The notes under the pieces: generated by a model
Database searches by the model: none
What the model was told of the DNA's origin: nothing
What the model saw: the letters and a program-made list of their open reading frames with translations, nothing else
Program-made: the position numbers and the translations under genes
Shown here: piece after piece, positions 51,646 to 60,645 of the stretch
How positions within the stretch are numbered: the stretch's first letter is position 1
Layout of the letters: each line of letters starts with the position of its first letter
Assembly: GCF_010731295.1 (NCBI RefSeq)
Contig: NZ_AP022579.1
Span: forward strand, 1,922,001-1,986,000
Direction: 5' to 3'
DNA from: Mycolicibacterium boenickei
GTDB lineage: Bacteria > Actinomycetota > Actinomycetes > Mycobacteriales > Mycobacteriaceae
DNA: 64,000 nucleotides

Positions 51646-52555
51646 GTGCATGTCCTCTCAGCCAATCGATCTGCTTCTCCAGCCCCTTTTCCAAGGCCCA
51701 TCCCGGTACGTAGCCGAGGTCGCGCTCAGACCGGCTCAGATCGAACTGGACCTGCCGGTCCCAGTCGGGCAGGTAGCCGGGTCCGATGTCGAAGCGGGCG
51801 TCGGGCAGGAACTTCGTCAGCAGGTCGGCGGTTTCGAAGACGGTCATCCGGTCGCCACCCGAGACGAAGTACGCCTGCTGGGTCAGATTGGCGGTGGTCG
51901 AGGCCAACTGGGCGGCGGAGGCGACGTCGTCGACGTAGACGAACTGGAATCCGTGATCGCCGCCGGATTCGAGGGTGAAGGTCTCACCGCGCAGGCCGGC
52001 CCGGATCATGTCGCCGAGCAGGCTGGGCATCCACAGGCCCGGCCCGTACACCTCGGTGATGCGCAGGGACACGATCTCCATGTCGTAGAGCGAGTTGTAC
52101 GCGTTGCCCAGCAGTTCGCCCGCCACCTTGGTCACGCCGTAGACGGTGGTCGGGGCGGGCTTGATGTCTTCGGTGACGGGCCCGTCCCCGGTGATGTTGC
52201 CCAGCGCGCACTCCGATGAGAAGAACACGATGCGCCGCACGGCCGTCATCCGCGCCGCTTCGTAAACCGCAAGCGTGCCATCGGCATTCGCGGCGAAGGT
52301 GGTGACCGGCAGTTCGATCGAGAGCGCCGGATGGCTCTGCCCGGCGGTGTGGATGATGCGGTCCACCTCGTAGGTGCGGAGGGTGTCGGTAAGGCGCGGG
52401 ATGTCGAACAGCTCGCCGAGGACAGCGACCACCCCGTCCCGGGGGTCGACGGAGTAGTCGCGGTTGTACATGACGACGCGTTCGCCGTCGGCGAGCAACT
52501 GGTCCACCACGCGGCGGCCGACGAATCCGCGGCCGCCGGTGACGAGTGTGGTCAT
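51638..52555 (-). CDS. NAD-dependent epimerase/dehydratase
   Basis: 305 residues, extended SDR. LVTGGRGFVGRRVVDQLLADG (cofactor), IHTAGQSHPALS, FFSSECALGN and YGVTKVAGELL (Tyr/Lys pair), with VYGPG and DVASAAQLA later. Such enzymes epimerise, reduce or dehydrate sugars, often nucleotide-linked. First gene of the minus-strand unit, divergent from PucR1. Substrate unknown. Confidence 0.85.
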   Translation of the reverse strand: MTTLVTGGRGFVGRRVVDQLLADGERVVMYNRDYSVDPRDGVVAVLGELFDIPRLTDTLRTYEVDRIIHTAGQSHPALSIELPVTTFAANADGTLAVYEAARMTAVRRIVFFSSECALGNITGDGPVTEDIKPAPTTVYGVTKVAGELLGNAYNSLYDMEIVSLRITEVYGPGLWMPSLLGDMIRAGLRGETFTLESGGDHGFQFVYVDDVASAAQLASTTANLTQQAYFVSGGDRMTVFETADLLTKFLPDARFDIGPGYLPDWDRQVQFDLSRSERDLGYVPGWALEKGLEKQIDWLRGHAHG

Positions 52556-52664
52556 GCGTGCTCCTCAACTGGTGGGTCGAACCTGTTGTGTCGAACACAG
52601 AATGCCGCGCCGCCCGCGCCACGACAACGGACGCATTGTCATAGGTTTATCGGCTCATGTGGGA

Positions 52665-52670
52665 CATACT
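52665..52670 (+). promoter_or_regulatory. -10 hexamer of a probable leaderless promoter
   Basis: CATACT ends 5 nt before the ATG at 52676, and no ribosome site is present. Transcription would start at or next to the A of the start codon. Confidence 0.4.
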
Positions 52671-52675
52671 GTCGT

Positions 52676-54178
52676 ATGTCCTTGACGGTGAGAGACGTGC
52701 TGGCGCACCCGTCGCTGCAATCGGCGAGGCCCGCCGTGCTCAGCGGCCACGACAGTCTCGAGCACCCGGTGCGCTGGGTCCATTCGACCGATCTCTACGA
52801 CATCGCAGGCCTGCTGCGCGGCGACGAAGTGCTGTTGACCAACGGTGTCGGCCTCCTCGACGTCAGCGACGCCGGGCGCCGGCTCTATGTCCGGCGGCTG
52901 GCCGAGCGAGGGGTGGCCGGGTTGTTCTTCGAGGTCGGCAGGACATTCGCACAGGTGCCGCCGGAGATGGTCGAGGAGGCGCTGCCGCTGGGATTCCCGG
53001 TGGTGGAACTGGCACCGACGCTACGGTTCACCGAGGTGGCCGAGGCGGTGAACAGCGAGCTCATCGACCGCTCGGTCTCCCGGTTGCGCTACGCCGACGA
53101 GACATCCCGGGCGCTGTCGGAAGCGCTGGCCCGAGGCGCGACCCTGAACGAACTGATCGATCAGGTCGCCTCGATGCTCGGGACTTCGGCGCGGCTGAGC
53201 GACTACGCGGGACGCGTCATGGTCGAGTCCGGGGCCGGCGACGGAGGCGGTGGTCCGCGGTCGGAGGTGCCGGTGATGGTCGACGGAACGGCGTGGGGCC
53301 GGCTGTCGGTGGACCCAGAAGGCGTACCCGAATTGCTCTGTGCCGCAGTCCTCGACCGGGCGCCGACGGTTCTGGGCCTCTGTTTGATGCGGGAGCAGAC
53401 GGGCATCGCGGGCACGTTGCGGGCCCAGCAGCTGGTGCTCGATCAACTGGTGGCGAATCAACCCATCGACCACAGCGCGCTGGAAGCGCGGCTGCGGGCG
53501 GCCGGCATCGCGACGGCCGGCCAACGCTATGTGTGCGTCGCGATCGACCCGCAACGCGTCGAATCGGTTGCCTCGGTGGCCGATGCCTTGATGCGCCAGG
53601 TCGGCCATGGCATCTTCGGACTCGTTGAGGGCCTGCTATGCGGTGTGCTGGTCATGCCTGCCGGGGTGCCGACGATCGAGGTCCTCGACGCCGTGCGCGA
53701 GGCGGCCCGCGTGGCCCGGCTGCCACGAAACCAGCTGTGCGCCACTGCCAGTCGCACAGTCGACACGGTCGGCCTGCTGCCACGGGCCATGACCGAGGCA
53801 CGCGAGACGCTGCAGCTCGGCCAGGAGCTGGGCGAGGCCGGCCCGGTCATCGGTGTGCAGACACTCGTGCTGGAGCGGTTATTGGCCCAACACGGCGACG
53901 CCGGTGCCGTGCGCCAGTTCGTCGAGGACCAGATCGGCGCACTGGAACGCAGCGACGAGGCCAAGGGCAGCGAGCTGGTCCGCACCCTGGAAGTGCTGGT
54001 CGCGTGCGCGGGCAGCAAGGCCGAGGCCGCCAAGCGCCTACACATCCGCAGACAGTCGTTGTACTACCGGCTCGATCAGATCGCGCGTCTACTCGAGGTC
54101 AACCTCGATGAGCCGGGTCAGCTGACAACCTTGGCGGTCGCCATTGCGGCCCGCCGGGTCACCCGGCCGAAGAACTGA
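52676..54178 (+). CDS. PucR-family regulator 1
   Basis: 500 residues. The N-terminal PucR sensor domain (VRDVLAHPSLQSARPAVLSG, LRGDEVLLTNGVGL) occupies about 5-125. A GGDEF-like middle follows, then a C-terminal HTH_30 with CAGSKAEAAKRLHIRRQSLYYRLDQIARLLEV. These regulators activate catabolism of nitrogen compounds such as purines, hydantoins or amides. It sits between the divergent epimerase-SDR-creatininase unit and the GMC oxidoreductase operon and probably controls both. The paralogue at 57820 has exactly the same length. Confidence 0.88.
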   Translation: MSLTVRDVLAHPSLQSARPAVLSGHDSLEHPVRWVHSTDLYDIAGLLRGDEVLLTNGVGLLDVSDAGRRLYVRRLAERGVAGLFFEVGRTFAQVPPEMVEEALPLGFPVVELAPTLRFTEVAEAVNSELIDRSVSRLRYADETSRALSEALARGATLNELIDQVASMLGTSARLSDYAGRVMVESGAGDGGGGPRSEVPVMVDGTAWGRLSVDPEGVPELLCAAVLDRAPTVLGLCLMREQTGIAGTLRAQQLVLDQLVANQPIDHSALEARLRAAGIATAGQRYVCVAIDPQRVESVASVADALMRQVGHGIFGLVEGLLCGVLVMPAGVPTIEVLDAVREAARVARLPRNQLCATASRTVDTVGLLPRAMTEARETLQLGQELGEAGPVIGVQTLVLERLLAQHGDAGAVRQFVEDQIGALERSDEAKGSELVRTLEVLVACAGSKAEAAKRLHIRRQSLYYRLDQIARLLEVNLDEPGQLTTLAVAIAARRVTRPKN

Positions 54179-54310
54179 CAGGTTGTTGACAGCGTTTGTG
54201 CGCATGCACAAGGCGGGTCCGGCACTTTGTGCGGATCGATTCTCGCCCTCAAAGGTGTGACGCACGCATCATTGTTCGCACAGCAGCCCATCTGACCTGG
54301 AGTGCGAGCA

Positions 54311-55927
54311 GTGGACACCCGAGACATCCATGACGAACCCGACGTGCTGATTGTGGGGGCCGGAGCCTCCGGCGGGGTGGCGGCCCTCGAACTGGCCCGC
54401 CACGGACTCAAGGTTGTCTGCCTTGAGCAGGGCGGCTGGAACCTGCCCGACGACTTCACCGCGGGCAAGCCCGCGTGGGAGCTCACCCGCCTCAAGCAGT
54501 GGAACTCCAGCCCGAATGTCCGGCAGAACCAAGCCGATTATCCGATCGACAGCACTGACAGCCCGGTTGAACCGTTGATGTTCAACGGTGTCGGCGGCAG
54601 CACGATCATGTTCTCCGGCCACTGGGTGCGCCCGATGCCGTCGGACTTCCGGGTCAAGACCCTCGACGGGGTGGCCGAGGACTGGCCGTTCACCTACGAG
54701 GATCTGCGGCCGTTCCTCGACGAGGTGACCCACCACATCGGGGCGTCCGGTCTCGAAGGCGACCCGGCCTACCCGGACCCGCACACGTTCCCGCTGCCGC
54801 CGCTGCCGATCGGCAAGTACGGCCTGGTCGCGGCCAAGGGTATGAACAAGCTGGGCTGGCACTGGTGGCCCGCGCCGAACGCCATCGCGTCGCGCAAGTA
54901 CAAGAACCAGGAAGCCTGCCAGCGCTACGGCGCCTGCGAATCCGGTTGTCCCGTCGGCGCCAAGGCCAGCACCGACATCACCCACTGGCGTGACGCGATC
55001 AAACTCGGGGTGCAGCTGGTCACCGGAGCCCGGGTCAGCCGAATCACCACGAATGACCGCGGACTGGCGACCGGCGCCGAGTACATCGACCGCGACGGCA
55101 CGCTGCAGCATCAGGCTGCACGAGTGACGGTGGTGGCGGCCAACGGAATCGGCACGCCGCGTCTGCTGCTGAACTCGGCCCCCGACGGCCTGGCCAACTC
55201 CTCGGGCCTGGTCGGCAAGCGGTTGATGACCCATCCCTACGCCTCGGTGTACGGTGCGTACGACGAGGACATGGAGACCTGGCTCGGTCCGGCCGGGCAG
55301 GCGTTGCAGTCCCTGCAGTTCTACGAGACCGACACCGACCGCGGATTCGTGCGTGGCGCCAAGTGGAACCTCATGCCGACCGGCGGCCCGCTGGCCCAGA
55401 CCCTGTGGGAGCCCGGCGACAACTGGCGCGACGGATTCGGCGCCAACTTCCACCCGCGGCTGAAGAAGACATTCGGCCGCTACACCGAGTGGGGCATCAC
55501 CACCGAGGACCTGCCCGACGAAACCAACACCGTCACACTGGATCCCGACGTCACCGACTCCGACGGGATTCCAGCAGCCAAGATCCACTACCAGATCGGC
55601 GAGAACTGCCGGCGCATGCTCGACTTCAACGTCGCACGGGCCGTCGAAGCTCACGAGGCCGCGGGAGCCGTTGAGGTGCACCCGATTCCGGTGGTCCGGC
55701 ACAGTGCCTGGCACCTGCTGGGGACAACAAAGATGGGCACCGACCCGGCCACCTCCGTCGTCGACGAATGGTGCCGGACGCATGACGTCCCGAACCTGTT
55801 CATCGTGGACGGCAGCACCATGGTCACGTCGACCGGTATGAACCCCACCGCCACGATCATGGCGGTCGCCCTGCGGTCCATGCGACATCTCGCCGCAACC
55901 CGCTCTGACATCCCGACTCCGTTCTGA
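54311..55927 (+). CDS. FAD-dependent GMC oxidoreductase, large subunit with Fe-S motif
   Basis: 538 residues of the gluconate/fructose/glucose dehydrogenase branch of the GMC family. FAD site VLIVGAGASGG at 12-22, C203-x5-C209-x3-C213 in the CQRYGACESGCPVGAK segment, and the C-terminal HSAWHLLGTTKMG and NPTATIMAVAL motifs. The Cys spacing matches the one reported to bind a 3Fe-4S cluster in bacterial FAD-glucose dehydrogenase (recalled, not checked). It likely oxidises a sugar or polyol hydroxyl. GTG 54311 has TGGAG 8 nt upstream and is preferred to GTG 54302. The partner subunit follows 7 nt later. Confidence 0.85.
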   Translation: MDTRDIHDEPDVLIVGAGASGGVAALELARHGLKVVCLEQGGWNLPDDFTAGKPAWELTRLKQWNSSPNVRQNQADYPIDSTDSPVEPLMFNGVGGSTIMFSGHWVRPMPSDFRVKTLDGVAEDWPFTYEDLRPFLDEVTHHIGASGLEGDPAYPDPHTFPLPPLPIGKYGLVAAKGMNKLGWHWWPAPNAIASRKYKNQEACQRYGACESGCPVGAKASTDITHWRDAIKLGVQLVTGARVSRITTNDRGLATGAEYIDRDGTLQHQAARVTVVAANGIGTPRLLLNSAPDGLANSSGLVGKRLMTHPYASVYGAYDEDMETWLGPAGQALQSLQFYETDTDRGFVRGAKWNLMPTGGPLAQTLWEPGDNWRDGFGANFHPRLKKTFGRYTEWGITTEDLPDETNTVTLDPDVTDSDGIPAAKIHYQIGENCRRMLDFNVARAVEAHEAAGAVEVHPIPVVRHSAWHLLGTTKMGTDPATSVVDEWCRTHDVPNLFIVDGSTMVTSTGMNPTATIMAVALRSMRHLAATRSDIPTPF

Positions 55928-55934
55928 GGTCCCC

Positions 55935-56327
55935 ATGCTCAATTCCGAACAGCGGCAAGTGTTCGCCACCCTGGCCGAAACCCTTATCCCGGCAAGCGAC
56001 ACCATGCCGTCGGCGACCACCGCAGACGTGTCCGGCAGCCTGCTCGACCAGGTCCTGGACTACCGGCCCGACCTCGTCGACGCACTCACCGCGGCGCTGG
56101 ACTCCAGCGCCGGTAAGGATCCCGAAGCCGCGCTGGACAGCCTGTCCGCCGAGCAGCCGGACCAGTTCGAAGCGCTGACCGTGCTGGCTGCGGGCGCCTA
56201 TTTCCTCAGCCCGGTGGTGAAAGCCGCCATGCCCTACGACGCGGCGCCCCGGCCGGCGCGCGACGACATGGACACCTATGTGGACATGCTCGAGACCGTC
56301 GTCGACCGCGGCTTCACGATCCGCTGA
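55935..56327 (+). CDS. gluconate 2-dehydrogenase subunit 3-like protein
   Basis: 130 residues. Helical start LNSEQRQVFATLAETLIPASDTMPSA, typical of the small subunit of gluconate 2-dehydrogenase and FAD-glucose dehydrogenase. It serves there as chaperone and partner of the GMC subunit. In those systems it usually carries a Tat signal; no twin-arginine motif is visible here, so the complex may stay in the cytosol. Seven nt after the large subunit and clearly cotranscribed. Confidence 0.8.
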   Translation: MLNSEQRQVFATLAETLIPASDTMPSATTADVSGSLLDQVLDYRPDLVDALTAALDSSAGKDPEAALDSLSAEQPDQFEALTVLAAGAYFLSPVVKAAMPYDAAPRPARDDMDTYVDMLETVVDRGFTIR

Positions 56328-56360
56328 TCCGGCCGATCCCACCGAACAAGGACGCCTTCC

Positions 56361-57779
56361 ATGTCGCATGACAGTGCCTCGCGGGTCGAGTATCTGACCA
56401 TCCAGCCGGTGCCGGAATCGCAGCGCACCGGCAAGGTGCGGCACCTCTTCTCATTCTGGTTTACGGTCCAGATCATCCCGCTCGCCGTGGTCACAGGTCT
56501 TCTGGGGCCGACGATCTACAAGCTGGACGTCACCTCCACGATCATCGCGATCGTGCTCGGCAGTGTCGTGGGCGCGGTGTTCATGGCCCTTCACTCGGTG
56601 CAGGGGTCGGGTCTCGGTGTGCCACAGATGATCCAGGCGCGCGCCCAGTTCGGGATGTACGGGTCGCTGCTGGTGATCGTGGTCGTCATTCTTGCCTACG
56701 TCGGCTGGATCGTCTCTTTGATGATATTGGCGCAGCAGACCCTGGTCGCCGTCTTCCCATCGCTGAATGCCGGTGTGGCGCTTGCCGTCAGCACCGCCCT
56801 GACGCTGGTCACCGTGGTGGTCGGTTACCAGCTCATCCTCCGGCTGAACCGGGTGATGGTCTGGCTCTCAGGTCTGGCCCTGGTGCTCACCCTCGGCTAC
56901 ACCGCGCTCGCCGCGGCACACGGCGGCATCGGTGACGGCGGTGGTGGTGGCGCCTTCAACTGGACCGGCTTCCTCGGCATGGCATCCGTTGCCGGGATCT
57001 GGCAGCTTTCGTACGCACCGTATGTCTCGGACTACTCCCGCTATCTGCCGTCCTCGACCACCCCGCGGTCCGCGTTCTGGTACACCTACTTCGGCACGCT
57101 GCTGGGTGCCGCCGGAGCGATGATCGTCGGGGCGCTCCTCGTCGCGGCCCTGGGTGCCGATGCGCAGCTGACCAGTTTGTCGCACATCATGCCCGGCCCG
57201 CTGTTCGTCTTCGTGATGCTCGTGTTCTTCTTCGGCGCGATCGACGCCGGCGTCATCAACATGTACGGATCGTCGCTGTGCACTCTGACCTGTATCCAGG
57301 CCTTCAAGCTGAAGTGGTCGCCGAAATCCTCGGCCAGGAACATCACGGCCACCGCGATCGCGGTCGTGGTCTTCGTCGCCGCCGTCGGATTCTCCGATGA
57401 CTTCCTCGTGCAGTACTCCAACTTCATCAGCATCCTGATCTACCTGCTGATCCCGTGGAGCATCGTCAACCTGATCGACTACTACGTGGTGAAGAAGGGG
57501 CACTACGACCCGGCCTCGTTCAGCGATCCGAAGAGCGGGTACGGCGCGTTCAACGTCCCGGCGGTGCTCAGCTACTTCCTCGGCTTCGTCGTCCAAATCC
57601 CTTTCATGTCAACGGCGTTCTATCAGGGCGCGATTGCCGGCAAGATCGGTGGCATCGATACGGCGTGGATCGTGGGGACGATCGCGACGTTCTTCATCTA
57701 CCTCGGGCTGATCAAGCTGTGGCGGGTTCGCCAGGTCGAAGAGGTGCAGCCCGCGCTCGCCGCCGAGAGTGCGCACTGA
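56361..57779 (+). CDS. NCS1-family nucleobase/allantoin-type permease
   Basis: 472 residues, about 12 membrane spans. Family landmarks: RHLFSFWFTVQIIPLAVVTGLLG at the start, then MALHSVQGSGLGVPQMIQARAQFGMYG, and SYAPYVSDYSRYLPSSTTPRSAFWYTYFGTLLGA. NCS1 carriers import cytosine, purines, hydantoins, allantoin or related compounds with H+ or Na+. It probably brings in the substrate of this island. 33 nt after the small subunit, same operon. Confidence 0.88.
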   Translation: MSHDSASRVEYLTIQPVPESQRTGKVRHLFSFWFTVQIIPLAVVTGLLGPTIYKLDVTSTIIAIVLGSVVGAVFMALHSVQGSGLGVPQMIQARAQFGMYGSLLVIVVVILAYVGWIVSLMILAQQTLVAVFPSLNAGVALAVSTALTLVTVVVGYQLILRLNRVMVWLSGLALVLTLGYTALAAAHGGIGDGGGGGAFNWTGFLGMASVAGIWQLSYAPYVSDYSRYLPSSTTPRSAFWYTYFGTLLGAAGAMIVGALLVAALGADAQLTSLSHIMPGPLFVFVMLVFFFGAIDAGVINMYGSSLCTLTCIQAFKLKWSPKSSARNITATAIAVVVFVAAVGFSDDFLVQYSNFISILIYLLIPWSIVNLIDYYVVKKGHYDPASFSDPKSGYGAFNVPAVLSYFLGFVVQIPFMSTAFYQGAIAGKIGGIDTAWIVGTIATFFIYLGLIKLWRVRQVEEVQPALAAESAH

Positions 57780-57807
57780 TTCCAGTGGCGTGACCGCGGT
57801 GACTCGA

Positions 57808-57813
57808 TACGGT
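57808..57813 (+). promoter_or_regulatory. -10 hexamer of a probable leaderless promoter
   Basis: TACGGT ends exactly 6 nt before the GTG at 57820. The second PucR gene may therefore have its own promoter at the end of the permease operon. Confidence 0.4.
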
Positions 57814-57819
57814 TGGCAT

Positions 57820-59322
57820 GTGAGCATCACGGTGCGCGAACTGCTGGACATGCCGCACCTGCAGCTGCGCCTGCACTCCGGCAAGGCCGGGCTGGACCGC
57901 CAGGTGACCTGGACGCACACCTCGGATCTGCCCGAGCCGTGGCAGTGGGTCAGCGCCGGCGAACTGCTGATGACCAACGGGATGTCGTTCCCGTCGTCGG
58001 CAGACGACCAGGAGCACCTGCTCGAGGAACTGCATCGGGTGGGCGCCAGCGGCCTGGCGATCGGCGAGGACATGTTCTGCCCCCGGCTCACCCAACGGTT
58101 CACCCGGGCCAGCGAACGGCTCGAGCTGCCGGTGCTGTGGATTCGCTATCCGATGCCGTTCGTGGCGATCTCGCGCGCGGTCGCCGAGGCCACTCTGCTC
58201 GAGCAGTCCCAGAGGCTCATGCGCACGGCCCGCATCTATGACGCGTTGCGCCATTCCACGGCCGGCGACGCGGGGCGGTCGAGCATCGCCGATGCACTCA
58301 CGAAGGAACTGAAATGCGCTGTGTACGTGTGTGATCGGATGACCGGGGAGGCCTATCACCCTGACGGGCCGCACCCGCCGGACGATGTGAAGGAGACCGT
58401 GCGGACGGCCTCGCAGGGCACGCTCGCCGCCGGAGCGCGCTCAGTGCTCACCACCGGCGGGGTCGAGGTGCTGGTCGGCGAGGTGCCCACGCATGACGAC
58501 GCGGTGCTGGCCGTCATCCGCGAAGGCGGAGCCGCGCTCGACGGGGTGCTGATCCAGCACGCTGCGACCGTCGTCGCGCTGGAGTTGTCCCAGACCCACC
58601 TGACCCTCGAGCACGCCCGGCGCTCAGGCGCCGAGCTCACCGCGCAGCTCATCGACGGCCGGATGGACCAGCGCGTCGGGCGCAGGCAACTGCTGTCTTC
58701 GGGGCTGGACCCGGCGACGTCGATGTTCGTCTCGGCCACCTGCGATGACGAACGTCGGTTGCGCGATCTCCATGTGGCGTTGTGGCGCCGCCGCATTCCC
58801 CATGTGTCCGCGTTCCGGTCAGGCGTCGCGCACGCGGTGGTGCCGGGAACCGATGCCGCGGTCGACGCCATCGCCGCCTCCCTCGGGCCCACGGCCAGGG
58901 TTGGTGCCGGCCGGGTGCTGAAAACCGTTGCCCGCTCGGCGGAATCGGCCCGCGAGGCGACCTGGGCGTTGGGCACCGCGCAGCGGACCGGTGACGCCGT
59001 GGTGCGTTACGGCACCGCCACCTCGTGGGTGGGCATGGGCGGTGTCGAGGATGCCCGGGCGATGGTGGAGCGCTGGCTCGGGCCGCTGATCGAGCACGAC
59101 GCCCAGCACCGGACCGATCTGGTCGAGACCCTGGAGGCGTTCCTGGCCAACCAGCGGTCCTGGCAGCGCACGGCGGCCGCGATGAATGTCCACCGGCAGA
59201 CCGTGCTCTACCGCGTGCACAAGGTCGAGGAACTCACCGGCGCGCACCTGTCCGACACCGCGGACATCGCCCAGCTCTGGCTGGCCCTGCAGTCCCGAGA
59301 TCTGTTGGCCGGCGGCAAGTAA
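57820..59322 (+). CDS. PucR-family regulator 2
   Basis: 500 residues. PucR sensor domain (ITVRELLDMPHLQLRLHSG, WVSAGELLMTNGMSFPSS), GGDEF-like middle, and C-terminal HTH_30 with LANQRSWQRTAAAMNVHRQTVLYRVHKVEELTG. Paralogue of the regulator at 52676, same domain order and size, modest similarity. It closes the catabolic island and could respond to a different intermediate. It converges with the DUF445 gene. Confidence 0.87.
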   Translation: MSITVRELLDMPHLQLRLHSGKAGLDRQVTWTHTSDLPEPWQWVSAGELLMTNGMSFPSSADDQEHLLEELHRVGASGLAIGEDMFCPRLTQRFTRASERLELPVLWIRYPMPFVAISRAVAEATLLEQSQRLMRTARIYDALRHSTAGDAGRSSIADALTKELKCAVYVCDRMTGEAYHPDGPHPPDDVKETVRTASQGTLAAGARSVLTTGGVEVLVGEVPTHDDAVLAVIREGGAALDGVLIQHAATVVALELSQTHLTLEHARRSGAELTAQLIDGRMDQRVGRRQLLSSGLDPATSMFVSATCDDERRLRDLHVALWRRRIPHVSAFRSGVAHAVVPGTDAAVDAIAASLGPTARVGAGRVLKTVARSAESAREATWALGTAQRTGDAVVRYGTATSWVGMGGVEDARAMVERWLGPLIEHDAQHRTDLVETLEAFLANQRSWQRTAAAMNVHRQTVLYRVHKVEELTGAHLSDTADIAQLWLALQSRDLLAGGK

Positions 59323-59330
59323 CCGCTGGG

Positions 59331-60641
59331 CTAGTGATGGAGCAGAAGAGTGCGCAGTGCGACGGCCTCGGGGTCGTTGCCGAAGTGCTCGACGACCTGC
59401 ACCTGGATCTCGCCCACGACGCCGCCGAGGATCGCGCCGACCGCGATCATGGTCGGTTCGTCGTCCTTGAAGACCGGCCGCAGGATCGACTCGTACTCCT
59501 CGTTGGTGAGCTGACCCATCTTGTCGATGATGGTCTTCTCCAGGTCCAGCGCGTTCATGGCGTAGTCCTGAGCCTCGACCAGCGTGGTGGGGAGCCGCTC
59601 AAGCACCATCTTCACCATGGTGTCCTTGAGGGCGTTGTACCGCTGGGTGCCGACGGCGAACTTGACCAGCGGGGTGGCGATGCCGGTCTGCGCGTCGATG
59701 GCTGCTTCGACCTCCTTGCCGATCAAGGAGAACAGCTTGTCGGCGCCCGGCCCGCGCAGCACGCCGTCGAACAGGATCTCGGGTGAGAACAGGTCTTCGG
59801 CCAGGATGCGTGCGTAGTCCTGGGTGATCTTGTCGCGCTCGGCGTGCAGCAATCCCTGGAACGGGATGAAGCCGAGGTACTTCGTGGGCCGCACCGGCCG
59901 GAACAACATGTTGAGCGCGATGTAGTCGCTCACGAGACCCACGCCGAAGCCGAAGGCCGGCATGATCCACGGGTTCTGGAACAACGCCCACGCGACCATT
60001 TGGACCACGCCGATCACGAGCCCGAAGTAGATGCCGCTGCGGCGGACGAAGGCCATCGCGTTGTCGCCCAGCCCGCGCATCAGCTTGTTGAGCTTGTCCT
60101 TGTTGCGGACCAGCGTCGTGACGGCCAGGTACTGGATGTCGACGAACCGGTTGAGGTCCGACCGCATCTCGTTGAGCATCTTCTCCACGACCTTCGGCGT
60201 CTGGTCGTGGATACGCGCCATGATCGCCTTGCGCGCGGCGTCGGGCAGCGAATCCCACAGCCCGGGGCGGATCTGCTCGGCGATGTCGCGGGAGATGTCG
60301 TCGACCGCCTGGGTCAGCGGCTCACGCAACGCATCGACGGCCTCCTTGGCGTCGACCTTCTCCAGCAGCTCCTCCGGCTTCAGCAGATTCTGCGTGAGCA
60401 GCTCGATGGTCTTCGATCCCACCTTGCCCGCGCGGCGGGGCACGATGCCCTGCCAACCGAACAGGCCGATGCCCTTGAACTCCATCGGCCGGTACAGCAT
60501 CTCGAGCGCGACGATCTTGGTGCTCCACCCGACGAAGGCAGCGACGAAGGGCATGGACAGATAGATCAGCCAGTTGACGCTGAAATCTGCCTTGATCTCC
60601 TGCCAGGTCTGGATCGCGAGAATTGTCTCGCTGCCGGTCAT
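59331..60641 (-). CDS. DUF445 family membrane protein
   Basis: 436 residues of the DUF445 (YheB/YjiN-like) family; function unknown. A membrane segment near the N-terminus (LIYLSMPFVAAFVGWSTKIVALEMLYRPM) is followed by the GIGLFGWQGIVPRRAGKVGSKTIELL motif. A second membrane part sits mid-protein (GIYFGLVIGVVQMVAWALF, MPAFGFGVGLVSDYIALNMLFRPV) and the motif recurs as LGFIPFQGLLHAERDKITQDYARILAEDL, i.e. an internal duplication. ATG 60641 lies 4 nt after the stop of the Abi-alpha gene, so they form an operon. Confidence 0.85.
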   Translation of the reverse strand: MTGSETILAIQTWQEIKADFSVNWLIYLSMPFVAAFVGWSTKIVALEMLYRPMEFKGIGLFGWQGIVPRRAGKVGSKTIELLTQNLLKPEELLEKVDAKEAVDALREPLTQAVDDISRDIAEQIRPGLWDSLPDAARKAIMARIHDQTPKVVEKMLNEMRSDLNRFVDIQYLAVTTLVRNKDKLNKLMRGLGDNAMAFVRRSGIYFGLVIGVVQMVAWALFQNPWIMPAFGFGVGLVSDYIALNMLFRPVRPTKYLGFIPFQGLLHAERDKITQDYARILAEDLFSPEILFDGVLRGPGADKLFSLIGKEVEAAIDAQTGIATPLVKFAVGTQRYNALKDTMVKMVLERLPTTLVEAQDYAMNALDLEKTIIDKMGQLTNEEYESILRPVFKDDEPTMIAVGAILGGVVGEIQVQVVEHFGNDPEAVALRTLLLHH

Positions 60642-60645
60642 GCGG

